Assembly: GCA_902570265.1 (NCBI GenBank)
Contig: CACFXF010000001.1
Coordinates: 62,001-126,000 of the forward strand
DNA length: 64,000 bases
Reading direction: 5' to 3'
Origin: an uncultured Alphaproteobacteria bacterium
Lineage (GTDB): Bacteria > Pseudomonadota > Alphaproteobacteria > Rhodobacterales > Rhodobacteraceae
Positions 8,807-17,875 of the stretch are shown here, piece by piece. The translations under genes were made by a program, and so were the position numbers. The notes under the pieces were generated by a model. It made no database searches, was not told where the DNA came from, and saw only the letters and a program-made list of their open reading frames with translations. Every line of letters starts with the position of its first letter. Position 1 is the stretch's first letter.

Positions 8807-10045
8807 TTGCATAAACCATTTCAATATATACCACCTAAACCACCTATGTGGTTTAATCTTTTTTGGCCAGGCATTTTTGGAGCAATCTTAGGTTTTTTGA
8901 CTGCAACAGGCCAAAAAGATCTAATGCTAATTTATGCCATTTTTGGCTTATCTATTTTTGCTACACTCAGTTATGCGTGTGTTAAAATATTAAAAAAGAG
9001 TTTATATTCTTCAATTTTTTGTTCTACAATTTTATTTTCCAGTTCTCTAATTTATTTTGGTCTTACTTACTCAATAGTTTTAGCATTAATAGGATGGATG
9101 TTAGGGAAAATTAGTTTATGGCTTTCTTCTGGTAATTATCGTTTAGGTCTTCCACCCTATGCAACTTCAATTGAAGTTTTATGGTTTTATGGTTTTAGAT
9201 TTATCTGTGGCCTAATTTTTCTTTTCTTAATTGCTCCAATACTAGTAGTTTTTCCACTAAGTTTTAATATAGAACCCTATTTTAGTTTTACTGAGGGAAT
9301 GCTTAATTTTGAGCCAGAGGCATATTCTCTAAGGTGGTATAAAGATATTCTTTATAATGGAATGGTTAATCCTATGGAAATCCAAGGATGGTGGTCTGAT
9401 CTTTGGGCTAATGCTCAATGGATACGATCTATTAGGAATAGTTTTATAATTGGTATTTTTTCTACTTTAATAGCAACTTCAATTGGAACACTTGCTGCAA
9501 TAGGTTTATCAAGAAGTGAAATGCCTTATAGGCGACCTATAATGGCACTTTTAATTTCACCGATGGTAGTACCTTTAGTAATTATTGCTTCTGGATTATT
9601 TTTCTTTTTTTCAGATGTTGGCATTGCCAAAACATATATTGGAGTAATTATAGCGCATGCCGTGCTTGGGACACCTTATGTTATTATTACAGTAACGGCT
9701 ACATTAGTTGGTTTTGATAAAAGTTTAACCAGAGCTGCAGGAAGCTTAGGGGCAGGTCCAGTTAATACTTTTTTTAAAATACAAATGCCACTAATATTAC
9801 CTGGGGTGATTTCTGGAGCTTTATTTGCATTTATAACATCCTTTGACGAAGTTGTCGTAGTTTTACAATTAGCAGATGTTAGGCAAAGAACAATACCAAG
9901 ACAAATGTTTTCTGGTATCAGAGAACAAATTAGTCCAACAATTTTAGCTGTTGCAACAATTCTAGTAATAATTTCAATTATACTCTTAACTGTAGTAGAA
10001 TTGTTAAGAAGAAGGTCTGAGAGACTGAGGGGAATTACAAATTAA
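8807..10045 (+). CDS. potC: Polyamine-type ABC transporter permease (PotC-like, N-terminally extended)
   Basis: A 412-residue inner-membrane permease. The last 280 or so residues are a normal PotC domain with an EAA loop (LTRAAGSLGAGPVNTFFKIQ, near residue 307). In front of it are about 130 residues holding several additional hydrophobic segments, beginning around MWFNLFWPGIFGAILGF. Start choice: TTG at 8807, six bases after the upstream stop, preceded by AGGA at 8794-8797; no ATG lies before the first hydrophobic segment except an internal one at residue 11. It should pair with the PotB-like protein as a heterodimer. Stops immediately against the convergent aminotransferase gene (10046). Confidence 0.83.
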   Translation: MHKPFQYIPPKPPMWFNLFWPGIFGAILGFLTATGQKDLMLIYAIFGLSIFATLSYACVKILKKSLYSSIFCSTILFSSSLIYFGLTYSIVLALIGWMLGKISLWLSSGNYRLGLPPYATSIEVLWFYGFRFICGLIFLFLIAPILVVFPLSFNIEPYFSFTEGMLNFEPEAYSLRWYKDILYNGMVNPMEIQGWWSDLWANAQWIRSIRNSFIIGIFSTLIATSIGTLAAIGLSRSEMPYRRPIMALLISPMVVPLVIIASGLFFFFSDVGIAKTYIGVIIAHAVLGTPYVIITVTATLVGFDKSLTRAAGSLGAGPVNTFFKIQMPLILPGVISGALFAFITSFDEVVVVLQLADVRQRTIPRQMFSGIREQISPTILAVATILVIISIILLTVVELLRRRSERLRGITN

Positions 10046-11245
10046 TTACTTGATAAGTGAAACGAATTTGTTAATTCGCTCACAGGCTTTTTTAAGATCT
10101 GTTTCAGATTTTGCATAACAAAGTCTAAAGTAACCAGAGCATCCAAAAGAGGACCCAGGAACAACTGAAACACCAAAATATTCGAGTAGATATTTACAAA
10201 AATCTATATCATCATTTATTTTTTTTTCACTATTATAAATTTTTCCCAAAAAACAATCACAATTTATAAAATGATAAAAAGCACCTTTTGGCTTAATCTT
10301 AAATTTTGGAAAATTTCTATTTAAAATATCAAATGTTAAGTTTCTTCTATGATGGTATTTTTGAATCCAATCATCTAGAAATTTTTTACTTCCACTTAGT
10401 GCTGCAACTGCTGCAGCTTGACTAATTGATGAAGCATTAGTAGTTGATTGACCTTGTAATTTTATCATTGCATTAATTAAAGACCTATTTCCAGCAGCAT
10501 AACCAATGCGCCAACCTGTCATCGCATACGATTTAGACAACCCATTTACTGTTAATACCCTATCTTTTAAATCCGGAGCTACTTGTGCTAAAGTAACAAA
10601 ACTTTCATTGTCATAAATAATCTTACTATAAATATCGTCGCAAATAACGTTTATATATGGATAATCTCTCAAGACTTTAGCCAAATCAATAAGTTCTTTT
10701 TCAGAATATACAGAACCAGTTGGATTCCCTGGAGAATTTAAAATTAACCAAATGGTTTTTTTGTTTATATGATTCTTCAGTAACTTTGGAGTAATTTTAA
10801 AATTATTGTTGGAAGGACAAGTTACTAAAATTGGAGTACCATCAGCAAAACTTACCATCTGAGGATAACTCACCCAATAAGGTGATGGAATAATTACTTC
10901 TTCACCAGGATCAATCGAAGCTAACAGAGCATTAAATATTAATTGTTTTCCACCATTTCCTACTACAATTTGATCCTCCTGGTAAGAAAGTTGATATTCA
11001 TCTTCAAAATATTTTTTTATAACTTTTCTTAGCTCTTGCGTACCAGCAACATTCGTATATTTAGTTTTACCTTTGTTCATAGCATCTAATGCCGCATTAA
11101 TGATATGATCTGGGGTGTTAAAATCAGGTTCACCTTCTCCAAGCTGAATAATATCCTTACCTAAAGAAATTAATTCCCTGGCTTTCTGCCCTAATACTAC
11201 TGTATTAGATGGTAAAATATTATTAATTTTTTTACTTAATTTCAT
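10046..11245 (-). CDS. Class I aminotransferase, aspartate aminotransferase-like
   Basis: A 399-residue fold-type I PLP enzyme. The PLP lysine lies in NGLSKSYAMTGWRIGYAAG (near residue 237), the Asn of the substrate/PLP contact in NSPGNPTGSVYS (near residue 170), and the C-terminal arginine in FRLCYAKS. Length and motifs fit the I-gamma aspartate/prephenate aminotransferases common in alphaproteobacteria. It is 17 bases downstream of a thiamine-diphosphate enzyme on the same strand, so the two are probably one operon, perhaps converting an amino acid to a keto acid and then to its next product. Whether this is the housekeeping AspC or a specialised paralogue cannot be told. Confidence 0.8.
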   Translation of the reverse strand: MKLSKKINNILPSNTVVLGQKARELISLGKDIIQLGEGEPDFNTPDHIINAALDAMNKGKTKYTNVAGTQELRKVIKKYFEDEYQLSYQEDQIVVGNGGKQLIFNALLASIDPGEEVIIPSPYWVSYPQMVSFADGTPILVTCPSNNNFKITPKLLKNHINKKTIWLILNSPGNPTGSVYSEKELIDLAKVLRDYPYINVICDDIYSKIIYDNESFVTLAQVAPDLKDRVLTVNGLSKSYAMTGWRIGYAAGNRSLINAMIKLQGQSTTNASSISQAAAVAALSGSKKFLDDWIQKYHHRRNLTFDILNRNFPKFKIKPKGAFYHFINCDCFLGKIYNSEKKINDDIDFCKYLLEYFGVSVVPGSSFGCSGYFRLCYAKSETDLKKACERINKFVSLIK

Positions 11246-11262
11246 AATTTATAAAGTTAACT

Positions 11263-12930
11263 TTAAGTTTTTCTTAATTCAGAGAGACTTAATCTTGAGG
11301 ATATATATTCAATATCTGTAATCAACTCGATAACTGAAACCTTTTTTGATTTTAAATACCTGTTAAATACTAGAAAAAAATCATCTACCCTTTTTACTCT
11401 TTTTGCATTTGCTCCCATTGATTTTGAAAAGCTAACAAAATCTGGATTTTTTAAATCGGTTCCAACAACTCTTTTAGGATAATATTTTTCTTGATGCATT
11501 CTAATAGTACCATAAGAAGAGTTATTGATGATGATAAATATAATATTTAGTCCATATTGAACAGCAGTTGATATCTCAATACCAGACATCAAAAAGCCTC
11601 CGTCACCAACAAAAGAAATAATCTTTTTTTTAGGAAAAACAAATGAAGAAGATATAGCAGAAGGAATTGAATAACCCATGCTACCACATGTTGATCCTAT
11701 TTGCATACATTTTGAACTATATTGGATATAACGTTGTGGCCAACCTGTATGATTTCCTGCATCTAAAGTGATTATGGTTTCATCATTAATATATCTATTG
11801 ATTTTACTACAAATAGTTGCCAATGAGTGATTATTGTAATCTTCTTTTATTAAAATATCATCTATGTATTCTTTTCTGAGTCTTTTTAACCAATTTCCCC
11901 ATTTTTCACTATTGAACCAGTCAAACTTAAATATTTTATTAGCAAAATAATTAATGTCAGTTTCTATATATAATTCAGCATTAAAAACTTTTTCTATTTC
12001 TTTAAAATTAGGATAAATTTGTATTAATTTTGTTTTTTCCGATGATTTATTAAATAATTTAAAACTATTTGTAGACATATCACTTAATCTAGAGCCAATA
12101 GACAAAATGAGATCAGCTTCCTTGAAAGCTGACAAAAGTTTCGGAGAAACTGAGGTTCCTAAAGTACCAACATAATTTTTACACCTATTATCAATTAAAT
12201 CTTGACGACGGAAGCTAGTTACCACTGGAAGATTGTTTTTTTTAACAAAACTTTTTATATTTTTCTTAGAATTTTCAGACCAATTAGTTCCACCTAAAAT
12301 TATAAGCGGTTTTTTTGATAATTCTAATAAAGACTTAATTTTTATAATTTGATCCTTATTAACCATTGCTTTTTTTATATGAAATACTGACAAGTTTTGC
12401 TGCATTGTAGTTTTTACTAAAATATCTTCTGGTAATGCAATTACGACAGGTCCTTTACGACCCGAATTAGAAATTTGGAAAGCCTTATGAATTAATTTTT
12501 CAATACTTTCTACCTTAGATATTTGAAAACTTTTTTTAGCAACTTTAGAAAACATACTTACATAATCTATTTCCTGAAAAGACCCCTTTCCATACATTTT
12601 GGTTGCTACCTGTCCTACAAATAAAATCATTGGAGTACTATCTTGCTTTGCAATGTGTACCCCTATAGATGCATGGCATGCTCCAGGACCTCTTGTTACA
12701 AAAGCGACTCCAGGTTTTCCAGTCAATTTGCCATATGCTTCTGCCATATTGGAAGCAGTGGCTTCGTGTTTTGCATTTATTAATTTTATCTTTTTTCTAA
12801 AATCATAAAAAGCATCTAATGCAGCCAAATAGCTTTCGCCTGGAACGCAAAATACTCTGTCAATTGAATGTTTAATAAGGCATTCAATTAAAATCTGGCC
12901 ACCTGTCTTTTTATGATTTTTAAATTTCAA
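11263..12930 (-). CDS. Thiamine-diphosphate-dependent enzyme, acetolactate synthase large-subunit-like
   Basis: A 555-residue ThDP enzyme with the usual three domains: N-terminal PYR domain with the activating glutamate E56 in KHEATASNMA, a central domain with the RGPGACHASIG and FFVGQ-like region, and a C-terminal PP domain with the GDG...NN cofactor motif (GDGGFLMSGIE then INNSSYG). It resembles acetolactate synthase catalytic subunits, but no small regulatory subunit gene is adjacent, so a different decarboxylase or ligase activity is possible. Start: TTG at 12930 with GGAG 10 bases upstream; no ATG occurs before the first conserved helix. Followed 17 bases later by the aminotransferase gene. 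Confidence 0.7.
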   Translation of the reverse strand: MKFKNHKKTGGQILIECLIKHSIDRVFCVPGESYLAALDAFYDFRKKIKLINAKHEATASNMAEAYGKLTGKPGVAFVTRGPGACHASIGVHIAKQDSTPMILFVGQVATKMYGKGSFQEIDYVSMFSKVAKKSFQISKVESIEKLIHKAFQISNSGRKGPVVIALPEDILVKTTMQQNLSVFHIKKAMVNKDQIIKIKSLLELSKKPLIILGGTNWSENSKKNIKSFVKKNNLPVVTSFRRQDLIDNRCKNYVGTLGTSVSPKLLSAFKEADLILSIGSRLSDMSTNSFKLFNKSSEKTKLIQIYPNFKEIEKVFNAELYIETDINYFANKIFKFDWFNSEKWGNWLKRLRKEYIDDILIKEDYNNHSLATICSKINRYINDETIITLDAGNHTGWPQRYIQYSSKCMQIGSTCGSMGYSIPSAISSSFVFPKKKIISFVGDGGFLMSGIEISTAVQYGLNIIFIIINNSSYGTIRMHQEKYYPKRVVGTDLKNPDFVSFSKSMGANAKRVKRVDDFFLVFNRYLKSKKVSVIELITDIEYISSRLSLSELRKT

Positions 12931-13146
12931 TAAGAGTTTTCTCCATCATAAAAAATACGATAAATTTCAAATATATTTTATTAATAATCAAATTTGTTAA
13001 CTAACTATATTATGTTTGCTTTTTTTTTAGGCAGAATATTAAATTTTTATTATTTTATTATTTGATTTTTTTTTTAGTATTTTAATTCTATAAAATTTCT
13101 GTTCAATACAAATTTCTTTAAAATTGATAATAATGAGCAGTTATTT

Positions 13147-13836
13147 ATGAAATTAGACACAGATACTCCACTGGATTCTTATTCTTTAGCTGCTATGGCA
13201 AGAACAGAAGATATATTGGGTTTTTTAGTGGATGACCTAAATGTTGTTGGCTCTAAAGATGCGTTCAAAAATATTCTCTACGGTGTCAGACTAATAGTAG
13301 AAGGAAAAAATCGTAGGTTATCTGACTTTTCTGAAATAATTAATGAAGATGAAGATGAAGATAAAAATAATAAATTAGAAGATAGCTTTAAAATAAATGT
13401 TTTTCGTGAAAATTTAATAGAAGATGTAATATCTATTATTAAACAAAATGGTTTCAAACAAGTAACTAGGGTTAAAAATTCAACTCACATTATAATTAAA
13501 ATACCCGAGCCAACTCAAAATCAACTAAATGAATTTGCAGGTGAGACTAAACGAATTGAAAGATCAGCAATTTCAAGGATAGCTAGAATTAAAAGTGACG
13601 CAATCCAAAGAATTAAAGCAGCATTAGAGAGAGAATATATAGAACCACATGTTGCTGTACCAGCCAAAGCCCACTTGGAGAATATTCAACAGTCTGCTGT
13701 ATCTGAAATTAGGTTAATTAGCCTAAAAAAAAGGAAATCTCTGCTTGGAAGATTTTTTAGTTACTCGGACGAGGAGGAAAAAAAATTAGGAAAAAAACTA
13801 GAAAAATCTCCACATAACGATTTATTTTCAAATTGA
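13147..13836 (+). CDS. Divergent ribosome recycling factor-like protein
   Basis: A 229-residue protein I read as a divergent paralogue of ribosome recycling factor (RRF). From residue 81 on it follows RRF order: FKINVFRENL (RRF: LKINVFDRSM), a linker, IIIKIPEPTQNQLNEF (RRF: RVPLPPLTEERRKDL), then a long basic helix ISRIARIKSDAIQRIKAAL (RRF: VAVRNVRRDANDKVKALL) and a final helix. The first 60 residues do not show the RRF RTGRA helix, and an acidic linker (residues 67-79) joins the two parts. The RRD arginines that contact the ribosome appear as Lys and Ser. An authentic frr gene is not in this window. The following gene is 46 bases away. Homology is my reading; function unknown. Confidence 0.5.
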   Translation: MKLDTDTPLDSYSLAAMARTEDILGFLVDDLNVVGSKDAFKNILYGVRLIVEGKNRRLSDFSEIINEDEDEDKNNKLEDSFKINVFRENLIEDVISIIKQNGFKQVTRVKNSTHIIIKIPEPTQNQLNEFAGETKRIERSAISRIARIKSDAIQRIKAALEREYIEPHVAVPAKAHLENIQQSAVSEIRLISLKKRKSLLGRFFSYSDEEEKKLGKKLEKSPHNDLFSN

Positions 13837-13882
13837 ACGATTTGAAGTTGTTTAACTCTAATTCTTTTTTTATTATAAGAAA

Positions 13883-14362
13883 ATGGAAGAAAAAAAGCCT
13901 CTTACTCATGCAATTACCGATGATGTTGCAATTAAAATAAAAAAAATTATAGATGGTAATTATCAACAGGCAGCCTTAGGTACTATTGATGATAAAGGGT
14001 TACCCATCGTTACAAAAGTAATTCCAATGAATTATAATAATACAATTTACCTTCTGATCAGTGATTTAAGTGAACATACAAAAAATTTGAATATAAATCC
14101 AAATGCATCACTATATTTTGCCCAAGAAGAAACTCATAAAATAAAATCCAATAATCCTAGACTTACACTTCAAGGAAAATTTAAAAAGTTAGAATTAAAA
14201 AAGGATGATCCTAGCTTTCAAATATTACTACAAAAATATAATAAAGTTGAACCAGGTTCAAAAATGTGGGGTATGTTTACTGATTTTAATTTCTATGCTT
14301 TTAAAGAGCAAAAGAAAATTTTTGTTGAAGGTTTTGGGAAAGCATATCAGGGAGATACATGA
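13883..14362 (+). CDS. Pyridoxamine 5'-phosphate oxidase-fold protein, HugZ-like
   Basis: A 159-residue split-beta-barrel flavin/heme-binding protein of the PNPOx-like clan. The order AALGTIDDKGLPIVTKVIPM, LLISDLSEHTKNLNINP, ASLYFAQ, and a terminal FVEGFGKAYQ fits the N-terminal domain of HugZ/HutZ heme-utilisation proteins. The C-terminal DUF2470 domain of full HugZ is absent, so this is a single-domain version. The family includes heme-degrading enzymes and FMN proteins of unknown role. The stop overlaps the next start by four bases (ATGA at 14359-14362), so translation is coupled to the small secreted protein that follows. Confidence 0.68.
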   Translation: MEEKKPLTHAITDDVAIKIKKIIDGNYQQAALGTIDDKGLPIVTKVIPMNYNNTIYLLISDLSEHTKNLNINPNASLYFAQEETHKIKSNNPRLTLQGKFKKLELKKDDPSFQILLQKYNKVEPGSKMWGMFTDFNFYAFKEQKKIFVEGFGKAYQGDT

Positions 14363-14631
14363 AAAAATTTAAATTAAATTTTGTTGCTAGAATATTTCGA
14401 ATATTAAAAATTTTTATGCTGATTAAATTTTTTTTTATGACAACAGTTTTTAGTGCTTTATCTGGTGAAGATTTCTATGAAGGAAAAGAAGCTGATCAAA
14501 TCATTAAATCAGGTTTAATTCAAGAGACCATAAAGGAAGAGGACCATAAACATCTTGTTATAGAATACGATAATGATTTTTTTTGGTGTACTATAGAAAA
14601 AAATGGTAATAAGTCTTGTGTTTTATACTAA
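14359..14631 (+). CDS. Small secreted or membrane-anchored protein of unknown function
   Basis: A 90-residue protein I do not recognise. A basic start and a hydrophobic stretch (about residues 10-34, IFRILKIFMLIKFFFMTTVF) look like a signal peptide or anchor, with possible cleavage near FSALSG. The remaining 55 residues are charged and end with two cysteines (FFWCTIEK and KSCVLY) that could form a disulfide. It overlaps the upstream gene by four bases and overlaps the downstream mepA start by 29 bases, so it is embedded in a tight operon. The tight coupling makes it likely to be real despite its size. No function is proposed. Confidence 0.6.
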   Translation: MKKFKLNFVARIFRILKIFMLIKFFFMTTVFSALSGEDFYEGKEADQIIKSGLIQETIKEEDHKHLVIEYDNDFFWCTIEKNGNKSCVLY

Positions 14632-15523
14632 ACTAATATCAATTATATTTATTTTTCTATTTAAAATAAATCCTAGCTTTGGGCATGACCCAAATCAAAA
14701 CTTACAAGCTAATAAAATTTTTGAAAAATTTAATCTTCCCACCTTTGGTGAAAGTAAACCAATAGGGTTTTATGCAAAAGGATGCCTTAGTGGGGGAGTA
14801 AAATTAAAAGATACTGGACCTACTTGGCAAGTTATGAGACCTAGTAGAAATAGAAATTGGGGACACCCAGATGTAATAAGCTATATAATAGATTTAAGTA
14901 AGTCAGCAAAAAAGGTTGGATGGAAAGGTCTTTATATAGGTGATATAGCTGCACCAAGGGGTGGTCCAATGCCATATGGGCATCAATCCCACCAAACTGG
15001 CCTAGATGTTGATATTTGGCTTACTCCACCAAAAAGCCTTACTCTTACAAAAAAAGAAAGAGATAATATCAAAGCACTATCTGTAAGGAAAAAAAACTTT
15101 AAAGAAGTAAATAAGAATTGGACTTTGGAACATGCGAAAATACTAAGAGAAGCCGCATTAGATAATCGTGTTGACAGAATATTTATAAACGCACCTGCAA
15201 AAATTTGGATGTGTGAAAATATTCAGGGGTCAAAAAAATGGCTTCAGAAAATAAGACCTATATGGGGTCATCATTCTCATTTTCATGTAAGACTAAAATG
15301 CCCAAAAGATTCTACAGAATGTATTAAACAAAGACCAACTGTTTCTGAAATTTCAAAAAGCTTAACTGGATGTGATGAAACTTTAAATTGGTGGGTTACA
15401 AAAGCTTTGGAGCCGGCAGATCCCACAAAAAAGAAAACTCCTACAAAAAAGAAAAAAGGGGCTAGAGATTATACCATGGATGATCTACCAGAAATGTGTC
15501 TTGATGTAATTCATAGCAAATAA
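14603..15523 (+). CDS. mepA: Penicillin-insensitive murein endopeptidase
   Basis: A 306-residue zinc endopeptidase of the LAS family that cuts D-alanyl-meso-diaminopimelyl cross-links in peptidoglycan in the periplasm. Zinc ligands are visible: H127, H130 and D137 in GHQSHQTGLDVDIW and the pair H226/H228 in WGHHSHFHVRL. Other MepA marks are GCLSGGVKL and RNWGHPDVISYI. An N-terminal signal peptide (about residues 1-27) is present when the ATG at 14603 is used; that start lies inside the preceding gene and has no strong Shine-Dalgarno, suggesting translational coupling. A lysine-rich linker (about residues 275-290) lies near the C-terminus. Length is slightly above E. coli MepA (274). Confidence 0.9.
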   Translation: MVISLVFYTKLISIIFIFLFKINPSFGHDPNQNLQANKIFEKFNLPTFGESKPIGFYAKGCLSGGVKLKDTGPTWQVMRPSRNRNWGHPDVISYIIDLSKSAKKVGWKGLYIGDIAAPRGGPMPYGHQSHQTGLDVDIWLTPPKSLTLTKKERDNIKALSVRKKNFKEVNKNWTLEHAKILREAALDNRVDRIFINAPAKIWMCENIQGSKKWLQKIRPIWGHHSHFHVRLKCPKDSTECIKQRPTVSEISKSLTGCDETLNWWVTKALEPADPTKKKTPTKKKKGARDYTMDDLPEMCLDVIHSK

Positions 15524-15623
15524 AAATTTTATGCTTTTTAGTGTTTCATTAAATAAAAAATTAAAACTCTCAAACTATTTTTTTAATTTTCTTAGTTCAG
15601 TAAGTTTATTTCTAGAAAAAAAT

Positions 15624-16523
15624 TTATGGAGGAAAACTATCCGTATTTTTTAAATACCCTGGAAGGGGCTTCTCCAACTGCTTCTCCAGCCATAATGCTG
15701 TTTCTATTGATTTTGAAAGAGAGATACCAGTTTTAATACCAGAACGATCTAACATATATATTAAGTCTTCAGTGGGTATATTTCCCGTTGCTCTAGGGGC
15801 AAATGGACACCCCCCTGAGCCACCAAAACTAGACTCTAGACCCATAACACCTTCTTCTATTCCTGCCCAGGCATTTGCAATTCCAGTATTGCGAGTATTG
15901 TGCAAGTGAAGTCTAACCTTAAGATGGGGAAACAAAGATTTTATTGCCTTCAATTTGACTTTTATGTCCTTAGGTGTAGCTACACCTATGGTGTCTGCTA
16001 AACAAATTTCATTTAAACCTATTTTTGATATCTGTTCAATAATTGAGAGTAATTTCTTTGATGGAATTTCACCTTCGAAAGGACACCCAAAACTTGCCCC
16101 TATGGTGGTAGTTATTTCTATTTTACTATTTGATTTGGCATAAATCTTTTCTAAAACTTTTAGGTTATCCAAAGTAGATGCCCCTTGGTTCCTTATGCTA
16201 AATGTATCTGATGCCACTACAACATAATTTATTACATCTATAGAACTAGCCAAAGCTCTGTTAAATCCCTTTTCATTAAGAACTAGACCAATTAATTTTA
16301 CATCCTTTTTCTTATACTTTGAAAGACTTGCTATAAGTTCGTCCGTATCGAACATTTGAGGTATTTTTTTTGGATTAACAAAGCTAGTTACTTCGATTCT
16401 TTTGAAACCAGAGTCTATTGCGCGAGAAATGAGTTCTTCTTTCTTTAAAGTAGACAATACTTTCTTTTCATTCTGTATACCGTCTCGTGGAGAAACTTCT
16501 ACAACTTGAATAAATTCTTGCAT
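15624..16523 (-). CDS. Hydroxymethylglutaryl-CoA lyase-like enzyme
   Basis: A 299-residue TIM-barrel lyase of the HMGL family (DRE-TIM superfamily). VSPRDGIQNE near the N-terminus holds the catalytic Arg-Asp pair (R13, D14), LHLHNTR gives the metal histidines, and GGSGGCPFAPRATGN has the catalytic Cys loop. It cleaves a 3-hydroxy-3-methylacyl-CoA, in HMGL giving acetoacetate and acetyl-CoA. Start: I prefer ATG at 16523, which has AGGGA nine bases upstream, over the GTG at 16541. It is divergent from a type III CoA transferase, a common pairing for HMG, citramalate or itaconate CoA-ester routes. Leucine breakdown genes are not adjacent, so the true substrate may not be HMG-CoA. Confidence 0.78.
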   Translation of the reverse strand: MQEFIQVVEVSPRDGIQNEKKVLSTLKKEELISRAIDSGFKRIEVTSFVNPKKIPQMFDTDELIASLSKYKKKDVKLIGLVLNEKGFNRALASSIDVINYVVVASDTFSIRNQGASTLDNLKVLEKIYAKSNSKIEITTTIGASFGCPFEGEIPSKKLLSIIEQISKIGLNEICLADTIGVATPKDIKVKLKAIKSLFPHLKVRLHLHNTRNTGIANAWAGIEEGVMGLESSFGGSGGCPFAPRATGNIPTEDLIYMLDRSGIKTGISLSKSIETALWLEKQLEKPLPGYLKNTDSFPP

Positions 16524-16637
16524 CTTGATTAGTTCCCTCACTTAAAAAAATTCCATTAGAAGTAATTGACTTGTAAAAAATAAAAGTGGTTAATTAGAAC
16601 AAGAAATAAAAATTAAAGTCAAAAGAAAGTTTATATT

Positions 16638-17843
16638 ATGCAAAAATATAAAGAGGGAGCTTTAACAGATTTAAGAGTTATAGAAATGGGTCAACTTCTT
16701 GCAGGTCCTTTTTGTGGTCAGCTTTTGGGAGATTTTGGTGCTGAGGTAATTAAGGTCGAACCACCGGAAATTGGTGACCCCATGCGCCAATGGGGAAGAG
16801 AAAAACCACATGGAAAGTCTCTATGGTGGCCTGTAATAGCTAGAAATAAAAAATCTATTACAGTAAATTTAAGAGTCGAAAAAGGTCAACAGATTATAAA
16901 AAATCTGGTGCAAAGTACAGATATACTTATCGAAAATTTTAGACCAGGAACTTTAGAACGTTGGAATATGAGTTATGAGACTTTAAGTGAAATAAATCCA
17001 CGATTGATCATGGTTAGAGTATCAGGTTATGGTCAAACTGGTCCCTATTCAAAGAGAGCAGGTTTTGGTGCTATTGGAGAAGCAATGGGTGGTCTGAGAT
17101 ATGTAAGTGGAGATCCAAGCACTCAGCCAAGTAGAATTGGTATTTCAATTGGAGATGAACTTGCAGCAATGCATGCTTGTATGGGAGCTTTAATGGCAAT
17201 TCATGCTAGAGAAAGAACCGGTAAAGGACAAGTAGTTGATAGTGCAATATATGAGTCTGTACTCAATATGATGGAAAGTTTAGTTACAGAATATAATGTT
17301 GCAGGATATACAAGAGAACGGACAGGACCAATTATCCCAAATGTAGCACCTTCAAATATTTTTGAAACTAAAGATAATCAGATGATTCTAATTGGTGCTA
17401 ATCAAGATGGCGTTTTCGCTCGGCTTTGTAAAATTATGGATCAACCAGAATTATCATCTAATGAAAAATATAGCACTCATAGCGCTAGAGGGAAAAATCA
17501 GAAAGAATTAGATGATTTAATTAATGATTGGACTAAAACTAAAAATCTTAAAGAGATAGAACTATTATGTAATGATAATGGTATTCCAGCTGGTTTAATC
17601 TATAAAGCAAAGGACATGATTGAAGATCCTCACTTTAAGGCAAGACAAGCTATTATTGATATTACACACCCCGAATTTGGTAAAATAAAAATGCAAAACG
17701 TTGCTCCAAAATTATCCAATAATCCAGGAAAAGTTTATAAAGTAGGTCCAACTTTAGGAGAACATAATAATTATGTTTTTAAAGAAATATTAAAAAAATC
17801 TGAAGATGAAATAAAAAATTTAAAAGAAGCTGGAGTAATTTAA
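16638..17843 (+). CDS. Type III CoA transferase (CaiB/BaiF family)
   Basis: A 401-residue family III CoA transferase that moves CoA between carboxylic acids through aspartyl anhydride and thioester intermediates. The catalytic aspartate is probably D173 in IGISIGDELAAMHA. The N-terminal MGQLLAGPFCGQLLGDFGAEVIKVE and the SGYGQTGPY loop are family hallmarks. Length matches formyl-CoA or succinyl-CoA:dicarboxylate transferases. The gene is head to head with the HMGL-like lyase (114 bases apart), so one activates a dicarboxylic acid and the other cleaves it: this is inference. An isochorismatase-fold gene follows 32 bases later on the same strand. Confidence 0.83.
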   Translation: MQKYKEGALTDLRVIEMGQLLAGPFCGQLLGDFGAEVIKVEPPEIGDPMRQWGREKPHGKSLWWPVIARNKKSITVNLRVEKGQQIIKNLVQSTDILIENFRPGTLERWNMSYETLSEINPRLIMVRVSGYGQTGPYSKRAGFGAIGEAMGGLRYVSGDPSTQPSRIGISIGDELAAMHACMGALMAIHARERTGKGQVVDSAIYESVLNMMESLVTEYNVAGYTRERTGPIIPNVAPSNIFETKDNQMILIGANQDGVFARLCKIMDQPELSSNEKYSTHSARGKNQKELDDLINDWTKTKNLKEIELLCNDNGIPAGLIYKAKDMIEDPHFKARQAIIDITHPEFGKIKMQNVAPKLSNNPGKVYKVGPTLGEHNNYVFKEILKKSEDEIKNLKEAGVI

Positions 17844-17875
17844 AAAATCAAATAAAATTAATAAGGGAAAAGAAA

